A stretch of DNA of 64,000 bases from JAPOUP01 sp965203605 (GTDB taxonomy: Bacteria; Pseudomonadota; Alphaproteobacteria; Rhodobacterales; Rhodobacteraceae): positions 5,518,001-5,582,000 of the forward strand of contig OZ241902.1 in assembly GCA_965203605.1 (NCBI GenBank), written 5' to 3'. Positions within the stretch are counted from its first letter, which is position 1; each line of letters opens with the position of its first letter. A program made the position numbers and the translations under genes. The notes below the pieces were generated by a model. That model made no database searches. It saw only the letters and a program-made list of their open reading frames with translations, and was not told where the DNA came from. Shown one piece after another: positions 36,277-44,967 of the stretch.

Positions 36277-37278
36277 CTAACCCGATTGTAGTTCTACTGC
36301 CGCCGTATCCTTCCAAAGCAAATCCACGCGATCTCCCTCCGCCAAATCCGACGGGTTGCGCCAGACGTCGATGTCGACCTCGATCTCGGTGCCCTCGTCG
36401 GTATCCACGATGATCCGCTGCATGGAGCCGAAATAGGTGATGCTGCGAATGGCGCCGCTCATCCGCGCCCCCACCTCGCCATTGCCAGCCCGTAGGTCGA
36501 TCTTTTCGGGGCGCAGGGCAAAGGTCTTAACGTTTTGGTGAATGAAGTTTGACTTGCCGAGAAAACTGGCGGTGAACTGGTTTATGGGGCGCTCGTAGAG
36601 TTCTTTTGGGGTGCCGACCTGTTCGACCGCGCCGTCGCGCATGATCACGATGCGGTCGGACATCGACAGCGCCTCTTCCTGATCGTGGGTGACATAGATA
36701 AAGGTGGTGCCGACGCGCCGATGAATGTCCTTGAGCTGCCCCTGCACCTCCATTCGCAGCTTCTTGTCGAGCGCACCAAGCGGTTCGTCAAGAAGCAGAA
36801 CCGGCGGGGCAAAACACAGGGCTCGGGCAAGAGCCACGCGCTGCTGTTGACCGCCAGACAACTGCCCCGGTTTGCGGTCTGCAAAGTCCTGCAACTGCAC
36901 CAGTTCCAGCATTTCATCCACCCGGGCGCGGATTTCGTCAGCGGGCCGTTTGCGCACGCTCAACGCATAGCCAATGTTGTCGCGTACGCTCATGTGCGGG
37001 AACAGTGCGTAGCCCTGAAACACCATGCCGAAGTTGCGCCTTTCTGCCGGGACATCCGTGATGGATGCGCCATCCAGCGCGATGTCCCCTTCTGATATGT
37101 TCAGGAACCCCGCCACCATCATCAGCAGGGTCGTCTTGCCCGACCCGGATGGCCCCAGTAGGGTCAGGAATTCCCCGTTTTGGATGTCCAAGCTGATGTG
37201 ATTGACCGCGCGGAATTTGCCGAAGAACTTGGAGACGTTGCGGAGTTGCAGGCTGCCGATTTGGGTGGGATCAGCCAT
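36277..37278 (-). CDS. ABC importer ATP-binding protein, PotA-like
   Basis: The 333-residue ATPase has Walker A GPSGSGKTT, the Q-loop FQGYALFPHM, the signature LSGGQQQR and Walker B VLLLDEPLGALDKK. A C-terminal TOBE domain carries the rest of the length. This is the PotA / CysA type. Its first eight bases overlap the end of the BKACE-type gene, so uptake and cleavage genes are translated together. Confidence 0.93.
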   Translation of the reverse strand: MADPTQIGSLQLRNVSKFFGKFRAVNHISLDIQNGEFLTLLGPSGSGKTTLLMMVAGFLNISEGDIALDGASITDVPAERRNFGMVFQGYALFPHMSVRDNIGYALSVRKRPADEIRARVDEMLELVQLQDFADRKPGQLSGGQQQRVALARALCFAPPVLLLDEPLGALDKKLRMEVQGQLKDIHRRVGTTFIYVTHDQEEALSMSDRIVIMRDGAVEQVGTPKELYERPINQFTASFLGKSNFIHQNVKTFALRPEKIDLRAGNGEVGARMSGAIRSITYFGSMQRIIVDTDEGTEIEVDIDVWRNPSDLAEGDRVDLLWKDTAAVELQSG

Positions 37279-38161
37279 CCGCTCCCCTCAGCTTCAGCTC
37301 ATTGCGCACCTCTTGCGGCGTCAGGACATGCCCGCCCATCCGCTCGATGATCTCACGGGCACGGGCGACAAGCTGGCCGTTTGTGGCCAACACCCCGCGC
37401 TCAAGATAGATGTTGTCCTCCAGCCCCACACGCACGTTGCCTCCGAGCGCGACTGCGGCAGCGGCCATGGGCATCTGCCCGCGCCCGATCCCGAAACCGG
37501 CCCAGCTGGCACCGGATGGCAGTTGCGCCTTCATCGCAGCCATGGCTTCCACCGTTTGGTCAGCGCCCCACGGAATGCCAAGACACAGCTGGAACATCGG
37601 CGGCGCGTCGATCAGCCCCTCCACCACCATTGCCTTGGCAAATCGGATGTGGCCAAGGTCAAAGACCTCAAGCTCCGGCTTTACGCCCCATTCTTGCACC
37701 AGAGCCGCCATTCGGCGCAGTGTCGGCGGCGTAGAGATATAGATCATGTCGGTGTCGGAAAAATTCAGCGTGCCGCAGTCGAGCGAGCAGATTTCCGGCA
37801 AGCATTCCTTGATGTGGGCCAGCCGCTCTTCGGGGCCGATCATGTCGGTACCCGGGCCGGGCATTGCCGGATTGGCAGTATCCGATACCCAATCGCCTCC
37901 CATGCCTGCGGTGACATTGATGACTACATCGGTTTCGCTGTCACGCACCCTGTCCACAATTTCTTTGAAGAGCGCGGGGTCGCGTGAGCCCTGCCCAGTT
38001 TCAGGATCACGCGCATGGATATGGGCTGCGGAGGCCCCAGCTTTGGCGGCCTCAATCGCAGCCTCGGCAATCTCTCTCGGGGTCACCGGAACGTGCGGGC
38101 TCTTGCCGGTAGTGTCTCCCGCACCGGTCACCGCACAGGTCAGCACAACGTCGTAGTTCAT
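37271..38161 (-). CDS. Beta-keto-acid cleavage enzyme (BKACE, DUF849)
   Basis: The 296-residue protein belongs to the zinc-dependent BKACE family. The metal histidines are visible in SAAHIHARDPETG (H47, H49), with further family text in LEVFDLGHI and GLEDNIYLERG. These enzymes condense a beta-keto acid with acetyl-CoA, releasing acetoacetate and a new acyl-CoA. One known member cleaves dehydrocarnitine to betainyl-CoA. The presence of a carnitine-dehydrogenase-like gene and a CaiD-like gene in the same island makes that kind of substrate likely. It is the first gene of the operon running down to 28981. Confidence 0.92.
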   Translation of the reverse strand: MNYDVVLTCAVTGAGDTTGKSPHVPVTPREIAEAAIEAAKAGASAAHIHARDPETGQGSRDPALFKEIVDRVRDSETDVVINVTAGMGGDWVSDTANPAMPGPGTDMIGPEERLAHIKECLPEICSLDCGTLNFSDTDMIYISTPPTLRRMAALVQEWGVKPELEVFDLGHIRFAKAMVVEGLIDAPPMFQLCLGIPWGADQTVEAMAAMKAQLPSGASWAGFGIGRGQMPMAAAAVALGGNVRVGLEDNIYLERGVLATNGQLVARAREIIERMGGHVLTPQEVRNELKLRGADG

Positions 38162-38280
38162 CTCTGAGTTCCCCTTTGGACCTAGATTGAAGCGCGATTA
38201 TGGGAGAAAGTTATCGATTATCCGCCACAGATTTCGCTAGAATGACGAAAAATCGCACTATTGGTTTCAGAGGTGAACCC
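38162..38280. promoter_or_regulatory. Divergent control region between BKACE and AraC-type genes
   Basis: About 119 bases separate the minus-strand import and cleavage operon from the plus-strand regulator gene. The regulator probably binds here. An in-frame ATG at 38200 would shorten the gap, but AGAGGTG before ATG 38281 is the better site. No specific operator could be picked by eye. Confidence 0.4.
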
Positions 38281-39351
38281 ATGCAAGTCGACATCACACC
38301 GCAGATGCCCCGCGCCGCGCAGCATGTTGTTTTTGTCGTGGTGCCGCGTTTCAATCTGACCACATTGATCACCATGATCGAAACGATGCGGATCGCCAAT
38401 TACCTGGTACCTGAGCCGATGTTTTCCTGGGACATCATTTCGTTTGATGGACCCGAGGTTGTCGCCAGCAATGGCATGACGACGACGGTCGCAACCAATT
38501 ACGGGAGCTTGGGCCATGCGGAGTATGTCTTTGTTCTGGGAAGTTGGGGGACAGAGCATTACGACAACCCCGCGTTGGTTGCTTGGCTGCGCAAACGGGC
38601 ACGTGCGGGCGAATCTGTCTGCGGTGTGGAACTGGGCAGTTACATTGTCGCGCGCGCCGGTCTGTTGGACGGTAAACCCGCCACCATTCACTGGTCCTGG
38701 CTGAGCGGGTTCCGGGAGTCATTTTATCGGGTCGACGTGCGTGAATGCCTGTTCACCATCGATGGCAAGGTGATGACATGTGCAGGCGGGTTGGCCGGGA
38801 TCGATCTGATGCTGCAGCTGATCGAGACCACAAGCGACAGCGGCCTTTCCGGAGAGATCGCCGATCAGATGCTGCGACACCCGATCCGCGGTGCCGACTC
38901 TACGCAACGCAGCACCATGGGTCGAAGCACTGAAACGATGTTGCCGATGATGCATGAAGCGATGACATTGATCGAAAGGAACATCGAAGAACCGCTAAAG
39001 GTGCCCGAAATCGCAGCGGTTTTGGGCGTTTCTCAGCGCCAGCTAGAGCGTCAGTTCAAGAAATATGTCGGCTGTACCGTAGTGCAGTTCGGGCTCTTGT
39101 GCCGATTGCAGAACGCGCGTCTGCTTCTGATTTCAACCGACCTAAGTGTCCGAGAGATTGCCACCGCATCCGGGTTCAACACGCTGTCGCATTTTGCCTA
39201 TTCCTTTGGCAGATTCTTTGGTCGCCGCCCCTCCGAATACCGCGAAGCCTGGCCGGAAAATGAACCGGCACCTAGCTGGCCCGGCTCACTGTCCGATTTC
39301 CTGTCCATCCTACGGAACACGCCTACGGATGCTCAGCCCTCGCGCGACTGA
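38281..39351 (+). CDS. GATase1-AraC transcriptional activator (CdhR/GbdR-like)
   Basis: The protein is 356 residues from ATG 38281. The N-terminal two thirds form a class I glutamine-amidotransferase-like sensing domain (VFVVVPRFNLTTL, ELGSYIVARAGLLDGKPATIHW). The last 100 residues hold two AraC helix-turn-helix units (VPEIAAVLGVSQRQLERQFK and LSVREIATASGFNTLSHFAYSF). This group includes activators of carnitine and glycine-betaine catabolism. It lies divergent to the BKACE operon. Its end overlaps the end of the dehydrogenase gene at 39333 by 19 bases, tail to tail. It probably responds to the island's substrate. Confidence 0.9.
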   Translation: MQVDITPQMPRAAQHVVFVVVPRFNLTTLITMIETMRIANYLVPEPMFSWDIISFDGPEVVASNGMTTTVATNYGSLGHAEYVFVLGSWGTEHYDNPALVAWLRKRARAGESVCGVELGSYIVARAGLLDGKPATIHWSWLSGFRESFYRVDVRECLFTIDGKVMTCAGGLAGIDLMLQLIETTSDSGLSGEIADQMLRHPIRGADSTQRSTMGRSTETMLPMMHEAMTLIERNIEEPLKVPEIAAVLGVSQRQLERQFKKYVGCTVVQFGLLCRLQNARLLLISTDLSVREIATASGFNTLSHFAYSFGRFFGRRPSEYREAWPENEPAPSWPGSLSDFLSILRNTPTDAQPSRD

Positions 39352-40283
39352 CGCAGGGCATTCAGCACCGCGACAATTTCACGGTCTCGTTGTGCGGCCA
39401 TCTCCTCAAAATGCCGATCTCCGGCCATGGTATTGCAGCCATCCACCATGAGGTCACGCAGGTCCTTGGTCAGCTCTGGCGCCTCCAGCCGGGTCCAGGG
39501 CAATTTCAGGGCTGGTCCGAACTGATCCAGATTGGTGGCCATGCCCCCGGCACCGCAAGCCACATGGAAGGCCATGCACTGGCCCTGCGATACCATTCGG
39601 GGGGCCGGGCCATTCATCAGCGCGACATCAATGTCCTCCGGCGTGGCCTCGCCATTGGCGATCATATGCAGTGCCTCTCTCCAAAGCGCCTCTTGCAGGC
39701 GGGTGGCCACAAACCCCGGGAGTTCCTTTTTCATCAGCAGGGGTGTCTTGCCCGCGACCTCATAGAATTGTCCCGCCCAGTCCACGGCTTCCGGAGCGGT
39801 CTTCTTGCCGCCGACGACTTCGACCAGGGGCAAGAGATAAGGCGGGTTGAACGGATGACCGATCACGCAGCGTTCGGGGGTCGCGCAGGTGGCCTGCATG
39901 TCGCTCATCATCAGGCCAGACGTGGACGAGCCAATTACGACATCGGGCGGAAGAATGTCCCCCATCCTCTGATAGAGCGCCTGCTTGATCTCCAAACGCT
40001 CCGGTGCGCTTTCCTGCACGAACTGCGCACCATCCAGCGCTTCCTCCAATTCCGTGACAATGCGCAAGCGATCGAGCGAAGCACCGGGAGCAAGGCCCAG
40101 ATCCGTCAGGCTCTTCCGGGCAGTGCGCAGGATCGCATGAAAGGCGTCAGCTTCAGCCGCATCGTGCAGATAGGCAGCTACATCATAGCCGTGCGCCAGA
40201 AAATGCGCGGTCCAACCGCTACCAATGGGGCCGGCCCCAATGCTGGCAATGCGGGTGACTGAGGAGGGATCGGGATACATCAT
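39333..40283 (-). CDS. 3-hydroxyacyl-CoA dehydrogenase family, L-carnitine-dehydrogenase-like
   Basis: The 316-residue NAD-dependent enzyme has the dinucleotide motif G16-A-G18-PI-G21. The catalytic region IGHPFNPPYLLPLVEVV contains the active histidine, and a long helical C-terminal domain includes LDQFGPALKLPWTRLEAPEL. That C-terminal phrase is typical of stand-alone L-carnitine dehydrogenases, which oxidise the free 3-hydroxy acid to a 3-keto acid. The product would suit the BKACE enzyme. The ATG overlaps the hydratase stop (ATGA), and it is the last gene of the operon starting at 43621. Confidence 0.87.
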   Translation of the reverse strand: MMYPDPSSVTRIASIGAGPIGSGWTAHFLAHGYDVAAYLHDAAEADAFHAILRTARKSLTDLGLAPGASLDRLRIVTELEEALDGAQFVQESAPERLEIKQALYQRMGDILPPDVVIGSSTSGLMMSDMQATCATPERCVIGHPFNPPYLLPLVEVVGGKKTAPEAVDWAGQFYEVAGKTPLLMKKELPGFVATRLQEALWREALHMIANGEATPEDIDVALMNGPAPRMVSQGQCMAFHVACGAGGMATNLDQFGPALKLPWTRLEAPELTKDLRDLMVDGCNTMAGDRHFEEMAAQRDREIVAVLNALRQSREG

Positions 40284-41083
40284 TCACCCTTGAAATTGGG
40301 TTCTCGTTTTTCAACAAAGGCCGCGACCCCTTCGTCCGCATCGTCAGACTTCAGCATCTTTTGATAGACTGGCATCGGGTCGGTGCGCATCCTGTGAAAG
40401 GCCTGCTCGAGCGGCACACATTCGATCTCTCGCTGAACTTCCTTGACCGATTGCATAGCCAGCGGTGCGGACCAAGCAATTGAAGCCGCCCATTCCCGTG
40501 CAGCGTCCATCAGTTGATCCTTTGGCACTACCTTGTTGACCAGCCCGTAATGGGCCGCCTCATCCGCTGTCATGCGATAGCCCAGCAGGAACATTTCCAT
40601 TGCGATGTTGTAGGGAATGCGCCGGGGCAGTCGCTGCAACGCACCCGCATCCGGCACGATACCAAGCGGCATCTCTGGCAGGCCGAATTCCACATGATCC
40701 GCCGCAATCAGCAGATCGCAGGCCATGACCATTTCGAAACCGCCCCCAATGGCCAGCCCGTTAATGGCGGCGATAACAGGTTTGTTAAGTATCCAATTCT
40801 CAGTCAGCCCAGTGAACCCGCCAAAGCCGTAGTCGTCACTCTCCCACCAGTTGTCCAACTGCATCTCACCATCGTTCAAGGCCTTGAGATCCCACCCGGC
40901 CGAGAAAATCCTGTCCCCGCCACCGGTCAGGATCGCGCAACGCAACTCCTTGTCCTCATGCAGTTCCTGAAATGCCGCCGCAAGAGCTTGGCTGGTGGGC
41001 ACGTCAATGGCGTTCACTTTTCCCCGCTCCAGCGTGACTTCCAGAACGTGGCCTTCGCGGTGCACCTTCACCCCGTCCGACAT
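40280..41083 (-). CDS. Enoyl-CoA hydratase family, carnitinyl-CoA dehydratase (CaiD)-like
   Basis: The 267-residue crotonase-fold protein shows the oxyanion-hole segments SAGWDLKAL and IGGGFEM, and the two acid residues E117 (GGFEM) and E137 (LPEMPLG). The pairing GLPEMPLGIVPDAGALQRLPRRIP resembles CaiD-type dehydratases. It would hydrate a 2,3-unsaturated CoA ester to the 3-hydroxy form. The start at 41083 follows AAGGAGGA and lies four bases after the LLM gene stop; the frame to 41161 lies inside that gene. Confidence 0.9.
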   Translation of the reverse strand: MSDGVKVHREGHVLEVTLERGKVNAIDVPTSQALAAAFQELHEDKELRCAILTGGGDRIFSAGWDLKALNDGEMQLDNWWESDDYGFGGFTGLTENWILNKPVIAAINGLAIGGGFEMVMACDLLIAADHVEFGLPEMPLGIVPDAGALQRLPRRIPYNIAMEMFLLGYRMTADEAAHYGLVNKVVPKDQLMDAAREWAASIAWSAPLAMQSVKEVQREIECVPLEQAFHRMRTDPMPVYQKMLKSDDADEGVAAFVEKREPNFKGE

Positions 41084-41087
41084 CGTT

Positions 41088-42128
41088 TCATTCCTCCTTG
41101 AATTCAGGCATGACCTCATCGCAGAACATCCGCAAGGATCGCTGCTGGGCCGCGTGGTCAAGCCCCATCGACGCGTAGTAGATAAACTCGTTCACCCCCA
41201 GTGCCTGATACTTCTTGAGTTTCCAGATCACTCGTTCGGGCGAGCCGAACATCAGGTTCTCTTCGAGCATAACAGGGTCATACTGTTCGCGGCCTTCCAG
41301 CTGATCCAGTGGAATGGACGCCGGAAAGCCGTCTTTGACATCGCCAAGGTTGCGGTAAAGGTTTTCGAATTGGCTTAGCAGACGGCGGATGGCTTTCATC
41401 GCGTTTTCGCCGTCGGCGGCGTTGTCGTAGACACAGGCGTGGCGCATCAGGGCAAAGCGGGGAATCCATCCGTTTTGGGCCTTTTCAATCGCTTCATCCA
41501 GCTGCTTCTTGTACAGTTCCGCCTCGGCAAAGGGGCGCGTGAAGGGCCAGCAATTTACGTGGCACCGTTCGCGCATGGCGTAATCATAGGTGATCGGAGA
41601 GCGGGCCGATACCCAGACTGGCATGTCCTCCTGCAAGGGCTTCGGCACCGATGTAGAGGACGGAAACTGCCAATACTCGCCGTTATGCGCATAGTCGCCC
41701 TTCCACAGTTCACGCACGGCTGGAAGCATTTCCTGCATGTAACGCCAGGCATCGGATTGTTTCAGACCCGGTTTCATGCGGTCGAATTCGCGCTGGTAAG
41801 CGCCCGAGCCAAGACCGAATTCCAATCGTCCACCGCTGAGCAAATCAAGCATCGCAGCCTCGCCCGCTAGGTTGATAGGGTGCCAATACGCAGCCGTTGC
41901 GACCGCGGTGCCCAAACGAATGCGGCTGGTTTCGGTTGACCACCAGGTCAGCAATTGAAACGGGTTTGGCGCAATCGTCATTTCAAGCGCATGGTGTTCG
42001 GCGGCCCAGACGATATCAAAACCGCCATCTTCGGCAATCTGCACCATTTCCAGCGTGTGGCATGCGACGTCCTTCATTTCGAGGCTGTTGTCGACCCGCT
42101 CCATATTCACGGCAATTTGGAATTTCAT
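41088..42128 (-). CDS. LLM-class flavin-dependent monooxygenase (bacterial luciferase-like)
   Basis: The 346-residue protein is a TIM-barrel flavin monooxygenase. The family opening (ETLEMVQIAEDGGFD-like text, WAAEHHALE), the flavin-contact stretch RIRLGTAVATAAYWHP and GGRLEFGLGSG are plain. It needs reduced flavin from a partner reductase; the only reductase domain nearby is the one fused to the CoA-transferase at 44964-47072. The gene lies between the aldehyde dehydrogenase and the hydratase in one operon. A Rut-like role, oxidative opening of a C-N bond or ring, is possible but unproven. Confidence 0.9.
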   Translation of the reverse strand: MKFQIAVNMERVDNSLEMKDVACHTLEMVQIAEDGGFDIVWAAEHHALEMTIAPNPFQLLTWWSTETSRIRLGTAVATAAYWHPINLAGEAAMLDLLSGGRLEFGLGSGAYQREFDRMKPGLKQSDAWRYMQEMLPAVRELWKGDYAHNGEYWQFPSSTSVPKPLQEDMPVWVSARSPITYDYAMRERCHVNCWPFTRPFAEAELYKKQLDEAIEKAQNGWIPRFALMRHACVYDNAADGENAMKAIRRLLSQFENLYRNLGDVKDGFPASIPLDQLEGREQYDPVMLEENLMFGSPERVIWKLKKYQALGVNEFIYYASMGLDHAAQQRSLRMFCDEVMPEFKEE

Positions 42129-42139
42129 ATTCGTCTCCC

Positions 42140-43621
42140 TCAGCGCATCACAAACGGGTTGGCCATCGGTTCGTCAGACGTATTCATCCAGACCGTCTTG
42201 GGGCGTGTGTAGTCATAGATCGCCTGGAAGCCGCTTTCCCGTCCATAGCCTGATCCCTTGACTCCGCCAAACTCGGCAATGGGCGACACGACCCGATATG
42301 TGTTCACCCAGACTATGCCCGCGCGTACCGCGCTTACCATGCGTAGTGATCGTGCGCTATCGGTGGTAAAGATCCCCGCCGCCAGCCCGTGTTCGGTGTC
42401 GTTGGCCAGCGCCAGCACTTCTTCCTCTGTGCTGAACCGTTGCACGCACAGGACTGGTCCGAAAAGCTCAGTATCGACGATACGAAGGTTCTGGCGCGGA
42501 CAATCAATGATGGTTGGTTCAAAATACAGACCGGCCTTGCCGTCGGGTCGTCTGCCACCCACCAGAAGGGTGCCGCCTTCCTCCTGGGCAAGTGCAACCT
42601 CGCGCTGGATGTGTTCCAATTGCCCGGTGGTACATAGCGGTCCCATCTGGGTTTCATCGGCCAACGGATCGCCGATCACGATTTGGCGAGCTTGTGCAAC
42701 CATCTGCTCCAGGAATTCATCGGCTATATTCTCGTGCAGATAGAGCCGCGATCCGGCAACGCAGCTTTGCCCCGTCGCGCCAAAGATACCTGCGATGGAA
42801 GCATTGACTGCGCTTTCGATATTGGCGTCGTCAAATACAATGAAGGGCGACTTGCCACCCAGTTCCAATGAGACTTCGGCAAAGTTGCGTTTGACGTTTT
42901 CCAACACATGACGTGCGGCATTGGGTCCGCCCGTAAAGGACACCCGTGCCACTAGCGGATGCCCCGTGAGCGCCCGCCCACAGGGTTCGCCATGGCCGGT
43001 CACGATATTGACCACACCGGGGGGAATGCCCGCCTCCTCGACTAGCTTGCCAAACTCCAGCATGGCGGCGCTGGCATGTTCCGATGCCTTCAGCACAACC
43101 GTATTGCCCGCTGCCAGCGCCGGGCCAGTTTTGACTGCCACTAGGAACAACTGTGAATTCCAAGGGACCACAGCCGCAACCACGCCCAGGGGTTCGCGTT
43201 TGGTAAAGACAAACATGTCCGGCTTGTCGATAGGCAGGGTTTCTCCGCTGACCTTGTCCGCACATCCTGCAAAGAAGTGAAAGAACTCCGCGATGTATTT
43301 GGCCTGCCAGCGGGTTTCCTTGAGCATTTTTCCGGTGTCGATCGACTCAGTGCGCCCCAACTCTTCGGAGTGTTCGGCCAGAAGATCTCCCAACTTGTGC
43401 AGGCACTTTCCGCGCTCGGTCGGGGTCATGGCCGTCCAGCGACCGCTGGCAAAAGCGTTGTGCGCCGCTGTGACAGCCCAGTTGATATCTTCCTCGGTTG
43501 CCTCCGGTACCCTGCTCCAGACCTCACCGTTGGCCGGGTTGACGCTGTCAAAGGTGCCGCCATCGGTGGCATCTACCCATTTTCCGTCTATCAGCATCTG
43601 ATAGTTCTTGACATCCGCCAT
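42140..43621 (-). CDS. NAD(P)-dependent aldehyde dehydrogenase
   Basis: The 493-residue enzyme has all classical parts: PWNSQLFLVAVKTGPALAAGN, the catalytic glutamate in LELGGKSPF, and the nucleophile cysteine in GATGQSCVAGSR. Length and wording fit the betaine-aldehyde / gamma-aminobutyraldehyde branch rather than CoA-acylating enzymes. In this island it could oxidise an amino- or trimethylamino-aldehyde to the acid that is then activated by CoA. It is the first gene of the operon that continues with the LLM monooxygenase 12 bases further. Confidence 0.93.
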   Translation of the reverse strand: MADVKNYQMLIDGKWVDATDGGTFDSVNPANGEVWSRVPEATEEDINWAVTAAHNAFASGRWTAMTPTERGKCLHKLGDLLAEHSEELGRTESIDTGKMLKETRWQAKYIAEFFHFFAGCADKVSGETLPIDKPDMFVFTKREPLGVVAAVVPWNSQLFLVAVKTGPALAAGNTVVLKASEHASAAMLEFGKLVEEAGIPPGVVNIVTGHGEPCGRALTGHPLVARVSFTGGPNAARHVLENVKRNFAEVSLELGGKSPFIVFDDANIESAVNASIAGIFGATGQSCVAGSRLYLHENIADEFLEQMVAQARQIVIGDPLADETQMGPLCTTGQLEHIQREVALAQEEGGTLLVGGRRPDGKAGLYFEPTIIDCPRQNLRIVDTELFGPVLCVQRFSTEEEVLALANDTEHGLAAGIFTTDSARSLRMVSAVRAGIVWVNTYRVVSPIAEFGGVKGSGYGRESGFQAIYDYTRPKTVWMNTSDEPMANPFVMR

Positions 43622-43765
43622 GGCGTGCGCCTCCCCCTCGTTGGTGCCTTTCCATTCATGGCTGCTTTTGCGTCGCAGGATTCGGAAAATACGACAGAGC
43701 CCGTCGAAAAATCCGAGTCGTGCTCTCCATCATGGTTGCAGGCTGTTTCGAAGGGAGGCCGAAAG
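43622..43765. promoter_or_regulatory. Divergent promoter region between aldehyde dehydrogenase and RidA operons
   Basis: This 144-base gap separates the minus-strand operon (43621 to 39333) from the plus-strand operon (43766-47687). The RidA gene has a GGGAGG site just before its ATG. Shared control by the AraC-type protein is likely but no site was identified. Confidence 0.4.
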
Positions 43766-44167
43766 ATGGATGGCAAAAAGCAGGTGATTGGGGCCCCGCT
43801 GGAGATTGGCGGGCGGGTTCTGTCGCTGTCCCGCGCCATTCGGGCAGGCGATTTCGTGTTTCTGACAGGGCAAATCCCGATGCGTGATGGCGCTCCCATG
43901 ACCGATGGTACGGTCGAAGAGCAGACCCGCGCGGTGCTTGATGACATCACCACCACTCTGGCCGAGGCCGGTTGCACCCGTGATGATGTAGTCAAGGCCA
44001 TGGTCTGGCTGCGGGATCGCAGCGACTTTCCTGGCTTCAATGCGGTCTACGGCGAGTACTTTCCAGCTGAGCCCCCGACCCGATCAGCCGTGGTCAGCGA
44101 CCTTCTGGTCGACACGCGGGTCGAGGTTGAGGTCGTGGCCTACCGGCCCTTGGAAGGTAAATCCTGA
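43766..44167 (+). CDS. RidA / YjgF family imine or enamine deaminase
   Basis: The 133-residue protein shows family text: RAGDFVFLTGQIP, EQTRAVLDDITTTLAEAGC, VKAMVWLRDRSDFPGFNAVYGEYF and TRSAVVSDL, whose arginine binds the substrate carboxylate. RidA proteins hydrolyse reactive enamines and imines; RutC is the relative in pyrimidine breakdown. The ATG at 43766 sits behind GGGAGG, and the frame extending left to 43277 belongs to the aldehyde dehydrogenase antisense. The stop shares a base with the next start (TGATGG). Confidence 0.93.
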   Translation: MDGKKQVIGAPLEIGGRVLSLSRAIRAGDFVFLTGQIPMRDGAPMTDGTVEEQTRAVLDDITTTLAEAGCTRDDVVKAMVWLRDRSDFPGFNAVYGEYFPAEPPTRSAVVSDLLVDTRVEVEVVAYRPLEGKS

Positions 44168-44967
44168 TGGAAGTCGCGCCGGACGGCACCCGTTTTGAAC
44201 TGGCCGGGCCAGATGCGGCACCTGTGGTTGTGATGATCCATGGACTGGGCTTGAACCGGAAGTGCTGGCAATGGACGATCCCCGCACTGACTGACCGCTA
44301 CCGCATTCTCACATACGATCTATACGGACACGGTCAAAGCGCCCCGCCGCCTGAGCAACCCAGCCTGTCGCTGTTTTCGCAGCAGTTGGAGAGCTTGCTG
44401 GATCACTGCGCTATCCAAAGCGCAGCCATCGCCGGGTTTTCGCTGGGGGGCATGATTGCACGCCGCTTTGCTCAAGACGGGCCGCAGCAGGTCACGGCCC
44501 TGATGATCCTGCACTCTCCTCATAAACGTACGGATGCCGCACAAGCGGCGATCCTCAAACGGGTGGAACAGGCGCGTCTGAAGGGGCCGCAGGCTACGGC
44601 CGAAGCCGCGCTTGAACGCTGGTTTACGAAGCCTTTCCGGCAGGCCAATCCCCGGATGATGGACACCGTGCGTGGCTGGGTGACAGCCAATGACAGGGCG
44701 ATCTATCACTCCATCTATCGAGTGCTGGCCGACGGAATTGACGAAATCGTCGCGCCAGACCCGCCAATCAGCTGCCCTACACTGGTGGTCACGGGGGATG
44801 AGGATTTCGGCAACGGGCCAGAGATGGCCCATGCCATCGCAAACGAGATCGCTGGTGCCCGTGCGCATATCCTGCCGAGGCTGCGGCATATGGCGCTTGC
44901 CGAAGACCCGGAGGCGACGAGCAAGCCAATGCGCAGTTTTCTTGACGATCTGGAGCTTGGCCCATGA
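44167..44967 (+). CDS. Alpha/beta-fold hydrolase (RutD / lactonase-like)
   Basis: The 266-residue hydrolase has the oxyanion segment IHGLGLNRKCWQW, the nucleophile elbow GFSLGG with S92, an acid in TGDEDFGNGPEM and the histidine in RLRHMALAEDPE. It resembles 3-oxoadipate enol-lactonase and RutD-like proteins. Position between RidA and the CoA-transferase/flavin-reductase fusion again recalls the rut order. Stop and next start overlap as ATGA. It could cleave an amide, ester or carbamate formed by the monooxygenase. Confidence 0.88.
   Translation: MEVAPDGTRFELAGPDAAPVVVMIHGLGLNRKCWQWTIPALTDRYRILTYDLYGHGQSAPPPEQPSLSLFSQQLESLLDHCAIQSAAIAGFSLGGMIARRFAQDGPQQVTALMILHSPHKRTDAAQAAILKRVEQARLKGPQATAEAALERWFTKPFRQANPRMMDTVRGWVTANDRAIYHSIYRVLADGIDEIVAPDPPISCPTLVVTGDEDFGNGPEMAHAIANEIAGARAHILPRLRHMALAEDPEATSKPMRSFLDDLELGP

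Noticed and set aside
43277..43765. N-terminal extension of the RidA frame
   Set aside because: It lies antisense to the aldehyde dehydrogenase; ATG 43766 with GGGAGG is the real start.
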